A DNA stretch of 64,000 bases from Schlegelella aquatica (lineage in GTDB: Bacteria > Pseudomonadota > Gammaproteobacteria > Burkholderiales > Burkholderiaceae_C): contig NZ_CP110257.1 in assembly GCF_026013905.1 (NCBI RefSeq), forward strand, positions 3,085,501 to 3,149,500, given 5' to 3'. Shown one piece after another: positions 35,974 to 44,034 of the stretch. The translations under genes and the position numbers were made by a program. The notes under the pieces are model-generated. The model saw only the letters and a program-made list of their open reading frames with translations, searched no databases and had not been told where the DNA came from. Positions within the stretch are counted from its first letter, which is position 1. Every line of letters starts with the position of its first letter.

Positions 35974-36858
35974 ATGAACACGACCCGCCAATTCGTCCTG
36001 ACCCTGTCCTGCCCCGACGCCAAGGGGATCGTCTATGCCGTCTCGGGCCTGCTCTACCAGGCGGGCTGCAACATCATCGACTCGCAGCAGTTCGGCGACG
36101 TGCAGGGCGAGGGCAGCACCGGGCTCTTCTTCATGCGGGTGCACTTCGAGGCCCCGGAGCACTTGGCCGAGGTGGCGACGCTGGACAAGCTCTTCGCCAA
36201 CGTGCGCGAGCAGTTCGGGATGCAGGCGCAGTTCCACTCGCTGGCGCGCAAGCCGCGGCTGCTCATCATGGTGAGCAAGCACGGCCACTGCCTCAACGAT
36301 CTGCTGTTCCGCTGGCATTCGGGCCAGTTGCCGGTAGAAATCCCGGCCATCGTGTCCAACCATCCCGACTTCGCGGAACTCGCGAAGAGCTACGGCATCG
36401 CCTTCCATCACTTGCCGCTGCCTCCCGGCGCGTCGCACGAGGTCAAACGCGCGCAGGAACGGCAGGTCGAGCAGCTGGTCAGCGAGCACGACATCGACCT
36501 CGTGGTGCTGGCGCGCTACATGCAGATCCTCTCGCCGGAGTTCTGCGAGTTCCTCAAGGGCCGCGCCATCAACATCCACCACAGCTTCCTGCCGAGCTTC
36601 AAGGGCGCCAAGCCGTACCATCAGGCGCACGAGCGGGGCGTGAAGCTGATCGGCGCGACCGCCCACTACGTGACGGCCGACCTGGACGAAGGCCCCATCA
36701 TCGAGCAGGACGTCGAACGGGTGGACCACACGCTGGGACCCGAGGACCTCACCGCCGTCGGGCGCGACGTGGAGTGCGTGGTGCTGGCCCGCGCCGTGCG
36801 CTGGCATGTGGAGCACCGCGTGCTGATGAACGGCCACCGGACCGTCGTCTTCCGCTGA
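35974..36858 (+). CDS. purU: Formyltetrahydrofolate deformylase
   Basis: 294 aa. An N-terminal ACT domain (LTLSCPDAKGIVYAVSGLLYQAGCNI) is followed by a formyltransferase-fold catalytic domain: VVLARYMQILSPEF, the Asn-His in INIHHSFLPSFKGAKPYHQA and the catalytic Asp in TADLDEGPIIEQD. It hydrolyses 10-formyl-THF to THF and formate, balancing one-carbon pools. The ACT domain allows Met/Gly regulation. Note that this is a second source of formate in an organism that also carries a formate dehydrogenase (55511-60089). Confidence 0.96.
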   Translation: MNTTRQFVLTLSCPDAKGIVYAVSGLLYQAGCNIIDSQQFGDVQGEGSTGLFFMRVHFEAPEHLAEVATLDKLFANVREQFGMQAQFHSLARKPRLLIMVSKHGHCLNDLLFRWHSGQLPVEIPAIVSNHPDFAELAKSYGIAFHHLPLPPGASHEVKRAQERQVEQLVSEHDIDLVVLARYMQILSPEFCEFLKGRAINIHHSFLPSFKGAKPYHQAHERGVKLIGATAHYVTADLDEGPIIEQDVERVDHTLGPEDLTAVGRDVECVVLARAVRWHVEHRVLMNGHRTVVFR

Positions 36859-36869
36859 AACACCGTGTC

Positions 36870-37310
36870 ATGCCCAAGCGCCCTGCCGCCCTGCTCGCCT
36901 CGCCGGACGACACCGAAGCCCAGTTCTACGACGCGCTCCAGCACGGCGACATCGACAAGCTGATGGCGGTGTGGGCCGAGGACGAGGACATCGTCTGCGT
37001 GCACCCCGGCGGGCCGCGCCTGGTGGGCGCCGGCGCCATCCGTGCGGCCTTCGAGGCCCTGTTCGCGGCCGGCCCGGTACGCGTGGAGCCGCAGCGCGTG
37101 CGCCGCGTGGAGGCGTTGTCGAGCGCGGTGCACAGCGTGGTCGAACTCGTGCGGCTGCAGACGGCCGACGGACCGCGCGAGGCGCATGTGGTCGCCACCA
37201 ACGTATACATCAAGACCCCACACGGCTGGCGCATGGTGTGCCACCATGCCAGCCCGGGCACCTCGCGCGACATCGAAGACGTGACGGACCTGCCGGCGAT
37301 GCTGCACTGA
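36870..37310 (+). CDS. NTF2-like (SnoaL/ketosteroid-isomerase fold) protein
   Basis: 146 aa. TEAQFYDALQHGDIDKLMAVWAEDEDIVCVHPGG is the start of an NTF2-like cone, and NVYIKTPHGWRMVCHHASPG its last strands. Proteins of this shape are usually small-molecule isomerases, hydrolases or binding proteins, and nothing more specific can be read. It starts 12 bases after purU and is followed 37 bases later by the YheT-like hydrolase, so the three probably share a transcript. Confidence 0.8.
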   Translation: MPKRPAALLASPDDTEAQFYDALQHGDIDKLMAVWAEDEDIVCVHPGGPRLVGAGAIRAAFEALFAAGPVRVEPQRVRRVEALSSAVHSVVELVRLQTADGPREAHVVATNVYIKTPHGWRMVCHHASPGTSRDIEDVTDLPAMLH

Positions 37311-37347
37311 AGGCCCGGTCTCCCCACTCCGATCGACCGCCCTGCCC

Positions 37348-38352
37348 ATGGAGAGCTACCTGCCCCCCTCCTGGATGCCCTCTGCGGGCGCCCTGGGAGG
37401 CAACGTCCAGACGATCTGGCCGGCCCTGTTCGGCAAGCGCTTCGAGGGCCAGCGCCCGCTTTACCGCCGCGAACGCTGGACGACGCCCGACGGCGACTTC
37501 ATCGACGTGGACTGGCTGGTGGACGCCGGCTCGCCTGCGCCCGCCTCACCCACGCATCGCCCGCTGCTCGTGCTCTTCCACGGCTTGGAGGGCTCATCGC
37601 GCAGCCACTATGCCGAGGCGTTCGCGCACGCGGCGGGGCAGGCCGGCTGGCGTTTCGCGGTGCCGCACTTTCGCGGTTGCTCCGGCGAGATGAACCTGGC
37701 GCCGCGCGCCTACCACTCCGGCGACTACGAGGAAGTGGGCTGGATGCTCGGCCGCCTGCGCGACGCCCACGCCGGCCCGATGCTGGCCGTCGGCGTCTCG
37801 CTCGGCGGCAACGCGCTGCTGCGCTGGGCCGAGGAGGCGGGCGAGACGGCGGCGCACACGGTGCGGGCCGTCGCCTCGATCAGCGCGCCGCTGGACTTGG
37901 CTGCCGGGGGCGCTGCCATCGGCACGGGCTTCAACAGGCTGGTGTACACGCGCATGTTCCTGCGCACGATGAAGCCCAAGGCGTTGCGCAAGTGGGCGCA
38001 GCACCCGGGCCTCTTCGACCGCGAGCGGCTCGCCGCCGCACGCAACCTCTACGAGTTCGACAACGTCTTCACCGCGCCGCTGCACGGCTTCCGCGACACC
38101 GACGACTACTGGAGCCGCGCCTCGAGCAAGCCCCACCTGCACCTGATCCGCGTGCCCGCGCTGGTGCTCAACGCGCTGAACGACCCCTTCGTGCCGGCCG
38201 AGAGCCTGCCGCGCCCGCACGAGGCCGGCCGGTACGTGACGCTCTGGCAGCCGCCGCACGGCGGGCACGTGGGCTTTCCTGGGGGCGGCTGGCCGGGGCA
38301 CGTGATGACCCTGCCGCAGGAAGTGCTGGGCTGGCTGTGTGGCCACCTTTGA
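37348..38352 (+). CDS. YheT-like alpha/beta hydrolase
   Basis: 334 aa. The family opening (PPSWMPSAGALGGNVQTIWPALF) and the YheT patterns LLVLFHGLEGSSRSHYAEAFA and FRGCSGEMNLAPRAYHSGDYEE are clear. The nucleophile lies in GVSLGGNALLRW (G-x-S-x-G), the acid in NALNDPFVP and the His in PHGGHVGF. Relatives are carboxylesterases of unknown physiological substrate. Confidence 0.9.
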   Translation: MESYLPPSWMPSAGALGGNVQTIWPALFGKRFEGQRPLYRRERWTTPDGDFIDVDWLVDAGSPAPASPTHRPLLVLFHGLEGSSRSHYAEAFAHAAGQAGWRFAVPHFRGCSGEMNLAPRAYHSGDYEEVGWMLGRLRDAHAGPMLAVGVSLGGNALLRWAEEAGETAAHTVRAVASISAPLDLAAGGAAIGTGFNRLVYTRMFLRTMKPKALRKWAQHPGLFDRERLAAARNLYEFDNVFTAPLHGFRDTDDYWSRASSKPHLHLIRVPALVLNALNDPFVPAESLPRPHEAGRYVTLWQPPHGGHVGFPGGGWPGHVMTLPQEVLGWLCGHL

Positions 38353-38392
38353 GCGACCATCGGGCACTGACCTCACCAACCCACCATTCGCC

Positions 38393-38935
38393 ATGGACGA
38401 GATCGTCAAGGCTGCACTGAAGAAGTGGCCCAACGTGCCGGCCTGCCGCGGCTGGCTGGCGCTCGACGCGCGCGGGGACTGGTACATGCGCGACGATCGC
38501 ATCCAGGCCGCCGGCCCCTTCCCGCAGGTCAAAGGCAGCCGCATCACGCACGACAAGCTCAAGGACTTCATTCACCGCAACTACGAGGTGGACGAGCGAG
38601 GCCAGTGGTACTTCCAGAACGGACCGCAGCGGGTGTACGTGGAGCTCGAGGCCGCGCCCTTCGTCTGGCGTGTCCATGCCGACCCTGGCGGCCTCGTGCA
38701 GGTCCATGCGCACACGGGCCTGACCGCGACGCCGAAGGCTGCCTGGCTGGACGAACACGGGCGGCTGTTCCTGGACACCACGCTCGGCTTCGGCGTGGTG
38801 CACTCGCTGGACATGGAGGCGGCCGCCCAGGCGGTGGAGCAGGGCGAGTGGCAGGTGCAGGAAGGGCGGTTCGAGGACTTTCCCCAGCGCTTCGGCTACG
38901 TGTTGAGCCCGCAGCGCGCGCAAGGCGAGGGCTGA
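38393..38935 (+). CDS. Conserved betaproteobacterial protein of unknown function
   Basis: 180 aa from MDEIVKAALKKWPNVPAC; an upstream in-frame start at 38339 overlaps the hydrolase gene and gives a non-conserved leader. The sequence has many aromatic residues in strand-like segments (CRGWLALDARGDWYMRDDR, then DERGQWYFQNGPQRVYVELE). I recognise this as a conserved Burkholderiales protein, but its function is not known to me. No signal peptide or membrane segment. Located 40 bases after the hydrolase gene. Confidence 0.75.
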   Translation: MDEIVKAALKKWPNVPACRGWLALDARGDWYMRDDRIQAAGPFPQVKGSRITHDKLKDFIHRNYEVDERGQWYFQNGPQRVYVELEAAPFVWRVHADPGGLVQVHAHTGLTATPKAAWLDEHGRLFLDTTLGFGVVHSLDMEAAAQAVEQGEWQVQEGRFEDFPQRFGYVLSPQRAQGEG

Positions 38936-39176
38936 GAGTTCACGCTGTCGTGGGTGCCCTGCTCGGCTGAGCTTGCCAGGGGCGGGGCGCTGCGCCGGGG
39001 GTTCCCTCGTGCTCAGGCTCCCCACCGGCCGCACGCTCCACCCGCCGCAGTACGACCCTCTGTGGACCCCACCGCCGCGCCACACCGGCGGCAGTACCCC
39101 CTCTCGCTGAACCCCCACCACCCGCGACGCGAAGGCCCACGCGCGGCGCTGCGGTCGCAGGCCCTGGCGAACAACG

Positions 39177-39205
39177 AAAAAGGCCGGTCTCAGGACCGGC
39201 CTTTT
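39177..39205 (-). terminator. Rho-independent terminator of the cytochrome c gene
   Basis: GGCCGGTC (39182-39189), loop TCAG, GACCGGCC (39194-39201): a perfect eight-base-pair stem flanked by AAAAA and TTTT, so it ends the leftward cytochrome gene 22 bases beyond its stop and could also act rightward. Confidence 0.88.
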
Positions 39206-39226
39206 GCTTGCTGGCAGAACGGCGGT

Positions 39227-40120
39227 TTACTTGACCGCGCTCACCATGTACTCGACCACGGCGCGAATGTCGGCATCGCTCGCGGTGGCGGCACCGCCTT
39301 TGGGGGGCATCGCGCCCTTGCCCTTGATGACGCTGGCCGTCAGCCCGTCGACTCCCGAGGCCAGACGCGCGCCCCAAGCGGCTTTGTCGCCGAGCTTGGG
39401 GGCACCGGCGACACCGGCGGCGTGGCACACGGCGCAGGCCTGCTGATAGAGGGCGGGCACACCGCCGGCCTTGGCCTCGCCGCCCGCAGCGGCGGGAGCG
39501 GCGGCCGCTTGATTGGCAGCAGCCACGGCCGCCGCCGCCTGCTGGGCGGCCGCGTTGTCGGCCGGTGCCGCTTGCGTGCCGGCGGCAGCCTGACCATTGG
39601 CCGGCGCCTTGGGCTCGGCGAACTTCCCGCCCGCCTGGTTGGCCATGTAGACGACCGCGCGACCGATCTCCAGGTCGCTGAAGTCACCGCCGCCCTGCGG
39701 ACCCATCGCGCCCTTGCCCTTGAGGGCCGCGTTCAGCAGCGCCTCGTAGCCTTGGCCGAGGCGCGGTGCCCAGGCGGCGGCATCGCCCAGCTTCGGGGCG
39801 CCGGCCGCGCCGGTGGCGTGGCATGCCGCGCACTGGGCCTTGAAGACTTCCTCGCCCGACTTGAGCGAGCCGGGGCTGGAGACGTCCTTCAGCTCGACCA
39901 TGCCCACCGGCTGGATGCGGCGCAGCGTGGCTTCTTCGCTCAGCGCATCGCTGCCGGCACCGGCCTTCTTGTCGGCCGCCACGAAGTTGACGAGCAGGAT
40001 GATGCCGACGATGGGCACCAGGAACGCGAACACCACCGTCAGGATCAACTGCTTCGGCGTGCGGATCGGGCCCTCGTGCGGGGCGTCGTGGTCGTCGTGC
40101 GTGTGGGGCGTGTCGCTCAT
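39227..40120 (-). CDS. Membrane-anchored dihaem cytochrome c (c5-like tandem)
   Basis: 297 aa. A His/Asp-rich N-terminus, one membrane segment (LILTVVFAFLVPIVGIILLV, residues ~24-45), then two similar cytochrome domains. The first has haem motif CAACH, the second CAVCH; each is followed by GAPKLGD and an axial-Met region (GKGAMGPQGG and GKGAMPPKGG). A 70-residue Ala/Gln-rich linker joins the two. The uncleaved anchor should hold both haems in the periplasm, where it would carry electrons between respiratory complexes and an oxidase. Such proteins are abundant in Burkholderiales. Confidence 0.9.
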   Translation of the reverse strand: MSDTPHTHDDHDAPHEGPIRTPKQLILTVVFAFLVPIVGIILLVNFVAADKKAGAGSDALSEEATLRRIQPVGMVELKDVSSPGSLKSGEEVFKAQCAACHATGAAGAPKLGDAAAWAPRLGQGYEALLNAALKGKGAMGPQGGGDFSDLEIGRAVVYMANQAGGKFAEPKAPANGQAAAGTQAAPADNAAAQQAAAAVAAANQAAAAPAAAGGEAKAGGVPALYQQACAVCHAAGVAGAPKLGDKAAWGARLASGVDGLTASVIKGKGAMPPKGGAATASDADIRAVVEYMVSAVK

Positions 40121-40230
40121 GGACTCAATCCTCGACTGCGGGATCGTGGTGGCCGTGGGCCGAAATGAGGGGTGGACGAATGACCGGCAAAGCCGGCATC
40201 GACCGGCCGCAAGCCGCGCAAAACTTTTGG

Positions 40231-40236
40231 ATTATA
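40231..40236 (-). promoter_or_regulatory. -10 element of the cytochrome c gene
   Basis: A perfect TATAAT on the bottom strand, about 110 bases before the cytochrome start. The -35 region would fall at about 40254-40259 and is weak (CCAGCG), just beside an 11-bp tandem repeat. Confidence 0.55.
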
Positions 40237-40260
40237 CGGGTGGGCCCCTGCCTCGCTGGG

Positions 40261-40320
40261 CGGCGCACATGCGGCGCACATGCGGCGCACATGCGGCGCA
40301 CATGCGGCGCACTTGCGGCG
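40261..40320. repeat. 11-bp tandem repeat, five units plus a partial
   Basis: CGGCGCACATG is repeated with units starting at 40261, 40272, 40283, 40294 and 40305 (the last with one change, ACTTG), then CGGCG. It lies just upstream of the cytochrome c -10 box and about 90 bases past the livF stop. The unit is close to one helical turn of DNA. Confidence 0.92.
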
Positions 40321-40409
40321 CCCGAGGCGGTCGCGCGGGGCCGGGGCAGGCTCGCGAGCCCGGGCGACGACCCTGCGCGCCGCGCCCTCGCCGGCGCCGG
40401 GCCTGCCCT

Positions 40410-41141
40410 TCAGACGCCGAGAAAGCGCCCCAGCTCGGCGGGCCGCTGCTCCAGTTCGGCCGCGGGGCCTTCGAGCACCACACGGCCTTTCTCCAGCACC
40501 ATCAGGCGGTCGGAATTCGCCATCACGGTGCGGTAGTTGCGATCGACGACGAGCGTCGCCAACCCCGAGGCGCGGATCTCGCCGATCACGCGCCAGATCT
40601 CGGCGACGATCAGCGGCGCCAGCCCTTCGGTGGCCTCGTCGAGGATGATGGCGTCCGGGTTGGTCATGAGCGCGCGCCCGATCGAGAGCATCTGTTGCTC
40701 GCCGCCGGACAGTTGCGCGCCCAGATGCCCCAGCCGCTCGGCCAACCGGGGGAAGGTCGCCATGATGCGGTCGAACGTCCAGTCGCGCTGGCCGGCGACG
40801 CCGGGGCGCGCGGCCATGACCAGGTTCTCCTTGACGGTGAGGTTGGGGAAGATGCCGCGCCCCTCCGGCACGTAGGCGATGCCGAGCTTGGCGACCTCGT
40901 AGGGCTGCGCGCGCGAGCAGTCGCGGCCGCGCACGCGGATGCTGCCCTCGCGCTGGCGCACGTGCCCGAGGAGCGTGCGGATCAAGGTGGACTTGCCCAT
41001 GCCGTTGCGGCCGAGCAGGCCCAGCGTTTCGCCGCGCGCCAGGCGGAAGTCCACGCCATGCAGGATGTGGCTGCTGCCGTACCAGGCATGCACGCCGCGT
41101 GCGTCGATGAGCGGTTCGGTGTCGGGCGAGGCGCTGGTCAT
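40410..41141 (-). CDS. livF: Branched-chain-type ABC transporter ATPase LivF
   Basis: 243 aa. Walker A GRNGMGKSTL, signature LSGGEQQMLSIGRAL, Walker B AIILDEATEGLAP. GIAYVPEGRGIFPNLTVKENL is the LivF-type Q-loop region. The switch segment is LVVDRNYRTVM where most LivF proteins have LVEQN, a local deviation. It overlaps livG by ATGA and is the last gene of the leftward benzoate operon. With LivG it should power uptake of the substrate bound by the periplasmic protein at 44035-45207. Confidence 0.92.
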   Translation of the reverse strand: MTSASPDTEPLIDARGVHAWYGSSHILHGVDFRLARGETLGLLGRNGMGKSTLIRTLLGHVRQREGSIRVRGRDCSRAQPYEVAKLGIAYVPEGRGIFPNLTVKENLVMAARPGVAGQRDWTFDRIMATFPRLAERLGHLGAQLSGGEQQMLSIGRALMTNPDAIILDEATEGLAPLIVAEIWRVIGEIRASGLATLVVDRNYRTVMANSDRLMVLEKGRVVLEGPAAELEQRPAELGRFLGV

Positions 41142-41962
41142 GCGTGTTCCCCGAGATAGGCGTTCTGCACGTCGCGGTTGGCGCGCACTTCCTGGGGCGT
41201 GCCGGTGGCGATGACGGCACCGTTGACCATCACCGTGATGCGATCGGCTACCGCGAAGACCGCGTCCATGTCGTGCTCCACCAGCAAGAGGGCGTGGCCT
41301 TCGCGCAGGCGACGCAGCAGCGCGAGCATCCGCTCGGACTCCTCCGGGCCCATGCCGGCCAGCGGCTCGTCGAGCAGCAGCACGCGCGGCTGGGTGGCCA
41401 GGCACATCGCCACCTCGAGCTGACGCTTCTGGCCGTGCGAGAGCGCCGCGGCCGGCACGTGCGCCACGTCCGCGAGGCCCGCGCGCTCCATCGCCTCGTC
41501 GGCGCGGCGGCGGCTTTCGGGGCAGGCCTGGGCCGACTCCCACACGGCCCAGGGCCGCTGCACGTGCGCTTGAGCGGCGAGGCGGCAGTTCTCGCGCACG
41601 GTGAGCGGCAGGAAGATGTTGTTGCGCTGGTAGCTGCGCCCGAGGCCCGCGCGCGCCCGGCGCGGTTGCGACCAGCGGGTGACGTCCTGGCCGAGCAGGC
41701 TCACGGTGCCGCTGGTGGGCGGGAACTCCCCCGACAGCAGGTTGATGAGCGTGGACTTGCCGGCCCCATTGGTGCCGATGACCGCGTGGATCTGGTCGGC
41801 CAGGAGGGTCAGAGACACGTTGTCCACCGCCTTGAGCGCACCGAAGGCACGCGTGAGCGAGTGGGCTTCGAGCAAGGGGGCGCTCACGGGGCGGTCCTGG
41901 GCCCCGGGGGCGGTGCCGGCGGGGCGCGCCGCGCCGGGGGTCGTGGGGGCGACGAGGCTCAT
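41138..41962 (-). CDS. livG: Branched-chain-type ABC transporter ATPase LivG
   Basis: 274 aa. A Pro/Ala-rich N-terminus (~30 residues) precedes the ATPase: Walker A GTNGAGKSTLINLL, signature LSHGQKRQLEVAMCLA (LSHGQ in place of LSGGQ), Walker B VLLLDEPLAGMGP, switch VEHDMDAVF. GRSYQRNNIFLPLTVREN is LivG-like. Start and stop both overlap neighbours by ATGA. The transporter belongs by position and operon to benzoate or aromatic-acid catabolism rather than leucine uptake. Confidence 0.92.
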   Translation of the reverse strand: MSLVAPTTPGAARPAGTAPGAQDRPVSAPLLEAHSLTRAFGALKAVDNVSLTLLADQIHAVIGTNGAGKSTLINLLSGEFPPTSGTVSLLGQDVTRWSQPRRARAGLGRSYQRNNIFLPLTVRENCRLAAQAHVQRPWAVWESAQACPESRRRADEAMERAGLADVAHVPAAALSHGQKRQLEVAMCLATQPRVLLLDEPLAGMGPEESERMLALLRRLREGHALLLVEHDMDAVFAVADRITVMVNGAVIATGTPQEVRANRDVQNAYLGEHA

Positions 41963-43008
41963 GGCAGCCGCTCCTCCATGCGGGCCGGGGCTGCGGCGTC
42001 GTCGACGGGAGCCACGGCCCGGGCGCGCCCGGCGCGCCAGCGCCGGGCCAATGCGGCCAGGCCGCCCGCAATGCCGTGGGGCAGCAGCACGACCAGCCCG
42101 ATGATGAAGCCGCCCAGCAGCAGCTGCCAGTGCTTGGTGAGCCCCTGGAACCACTCGGCCAGCAGCACGAACGAGAACGCGCCGATCACGGCACCGGCCA
42201 GGCTGCCCAGCCCGCCCAGGATGACCATCAGCAGCGCGTTGCCCGAGTGGTGCCACGAGAGGATCTCGGGGTTCACGTAGCCGTGCTGGATCGAGTACAG
42301 GAAGCCGGCCAGCCCGGCGAAGAGCCCCCCGATGACGAAGCTGGCGAGCTTGTAGGAGACGGTGTCGTAGCCCGCCGCACGCATGCGCTGCTCGTTGTGC
42401 TTGATGCCCACGAGCGCATGCCCCAGCCGCGAGCGCAGCACCAGTCCGAGCGCCGCGACGGTGAGCCCCAGCAGCACGAGGCAGAACCAATAGAAGTGCT
42501 CGGTGCGGTCCAGGTCCACCAGCGCGCGGCCGAACAGCTCGAAGCGCGGCTTGAAGTAGATGTACGTGCCGTCGCTGCCGCCGAAGCGGTCGGTGTCGTG
42601 GACGACGAAGTACACCAGCTGCGCGAAGGCCAGCGTCACCATGATGAAGTAGACGCCTTTGGTGCGCATGACGAGCGCGCCGATCACGAGCGCGAGCAGC
42701 GTCGCGGTGCCGACCGCCGCGGCCAGCAGCAGCCAGCCGTTGCCGGCGTCGGACTGCGGGGCGAGCACCGCCACGGCATAGGCCGCCGCGCCGAAATAGG
42801 CCGCATGGCCCAGGCTCACCAGGCCCGTGTAGCCCACCAGCAGCTGCAGGCTCAGCGCGAAGATGGCCATGATGAGGACCTTGGCGCCCAGTTCCAGGTG
42901 GAACTTGCCGCCGATCGGCTCGGGCAGGAAGGGCAGCAGCGCGAGCAGCGCCAGGGCGACCGCCCAGCCCGCCGCCGACCGCATCAGGGGAGGAGTCATC
43001 CGATTCAT
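41959..43008 (-). CDS. livM: Branched-chain-type ABC permease LivM
   Basis: 349 aa with about ten hydrophobic segments. Family landmarks: LSLQLLVGYTGLVSLGHAAYFGAAAY, MRTKGVYFIMVTLAFAQLVYF, the EAA-like loop region IKHNEQRMRAAGYDTVSYKL, and GGLGSLAGAVIGAF. It forms the membrane channel with LivH. The C-terminus extends about 25 residues past the last segment and is Ala/Arg-rich. Confidence 0.92.
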   Translation of the reverse strand: MNRMTPPLMRSAAGWAVALALLALLPFLPEPIGGKFHLELGAKVLIMAIFALSLQLLVGYTGLVSLGHAAYFGAAAYAVAVLAPQSDAGNGWLLLAAAVGTATLLALVIGALVMRTKGVYFIMVTLAFAQLVYFVVHDTDRFGGSDGTYIYFKPRFELFGRALVDLDRTEHFYWFCLVLLGLTVAALGLVLRSRLGHALVGIKHNEQRMRAAGYDTVSYKLASFVIGGLFAGLAGFLYSIQHGYVNPEILSWHHSGNALLMVILGGLGSLAGAVIGAFSFVLLAEWFQGLTKHWQLLLGGFIIGLVVLLPHGIAGGLAALARRWRAGRARAVAPVDDAAAPARMEERLP

Positions 43009-43009
43009 C

Positions 43010-43879
43010 TCACGTGCCTTGCCTGAACAGGCCCTCGGGCTTCCACAGCAGGATGACCGCCATCAGCAGGTACACCAGCGCGCCGGCCGCCTGCTGCCAG
43101 AACACCTTGCCGAAGGTGTCGACGAAGCCGATCAGCAGCGCCGCCACGAGCGCCCCCTTGATCGAGCCGATGCCGCCGATCACCACCACGACGAAGCAGA
43201 TGATGAGGACCGAGCCGCCCATGCCCGGATAGACGGAGGACACCGGCGCCGCGATCATGCCGGCCAGCACCGCGAGCGCGACGCCCGCGGCGAACACGAT
43301 GCGGTAGAGCAGCGAGATGTTGATGCCCAGCGACTGCACCATCTCGCGGTTGGTGGCGCCCGCGCGCACCATCATGCCCAGGCGCGTGTTCTTGATCGTC
43401 CAGTACATCGCCGCGGCCACGGCCAGGCACACCGCCGAGATGAAGAGCCGGTAGACCGGATAGCTCATGTCGTTGCCGATCGGGATGCTGCCCGCGAGCC
43501 AGGCCGGCACCGCCACGCCGTGGACGTCGTCGCCCACGAGGATGCTGCGCATCTCCTCGAACACGAGGATGAGTCCGTAGGTCATCAGCACCTGCATCAG
43601 GTGCTCGCGCTCGTAGAGGTAGCTGAAGAACACCCATTCGAGCACATAGCCGAGCACGACGGCGAGCACGAGTCCGAGCAGCAGCGCGATCACGAAGTTG
43701 CCGACGAGCGACGACAGCGTGAAGGCCATGTAGGCGCCGATCATGTAGAAGCTGCCGTGGGCGAGGTTGATGACGCCCATGATGCCGAAGATCAGCGTCA
43801 GGCCGCTGGCGACGAGGAACAGCAGCAGCCCGTACTGCACGCTGTTCAGGCACTGGATGAGGAAGGTCGTGAGGTCCAT
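43010..43879 (-). CDS. livH: Branched-chain-type ABC permease LivH
   Basis: 289 aa with about eight hydrophobic segments. LNSVQYGLLLFLVASGLTLIFGIMGVINLAHGSFYMIGAY is the typical start and MVRAGATNREMVQSLGINI the cytoplasmic EAA-like loop. It ends one base before the livM start codon. It is separated from the binding-protein gene by 155 bases that hold a strong hairpin. Confidence 0.93.
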   Translation of the reverse strand: MDLTTFLIQCLNSVQYGLLLFLVASGLTLIFGIMGVINLAHGSFYMIGAYMAFTLSSLVGNFVIALLLGLVLAVVLGYVLEWVFFSYLYEREHLMQVLMTYGLILVFEEMRSILVGDDVHGVAVPAWLAGSIPIGNDMSYPVYRLFISAVCLAVAAAMYWTIKNTRLGMMVRAGATNREMVQSLGINISLLYRIVFAAGVALAVLAGMIAAPVSSVYPGMGGSVLIICFVVVVIGGIGSIKGALVAALLIGFVDTFGKVFWQQAAGALVYLLMAVILLWKPEGLFRQGT

Positions 43880-43973
43880 CGTGGGGCCCGCGGCGCGGGC
43901 GCTGTCGGGTGCGGCTCACGCCGCGAGGCAGTTTCGATCGTGGAGGACGCCCGCCGGCGAGCGCGGCTCGCGC

Positions 43974-44007
43974 GGCGCACGCCGCGGTGCGACCCGCGGC
44001 GTGCGCC
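43974..44007 (-). other. Perfect 13-bp hairpin between the binding-protein and permease genes
   Basis: GGCGCACGCCGCG (43974-43986), eight-base loop, CGCGGCGTGCGCC (43995-44007), with no T-run. In transporter operons such stems often protect the upstream binding-protein message and lower expression of the permease genes downstream. Role inferred from position. Confidence 0.7.
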
Positions 44008-44034
44008 TCTGCCCGCGAACGCCGCCCGCGCGGG

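Noticed and set aside
41885..41910. Another possible motif copy near the livG start (GCCCCGGGGGCGG)
   Set aside because: Only the G+C core matches; the AAAGAYAT half is missing.
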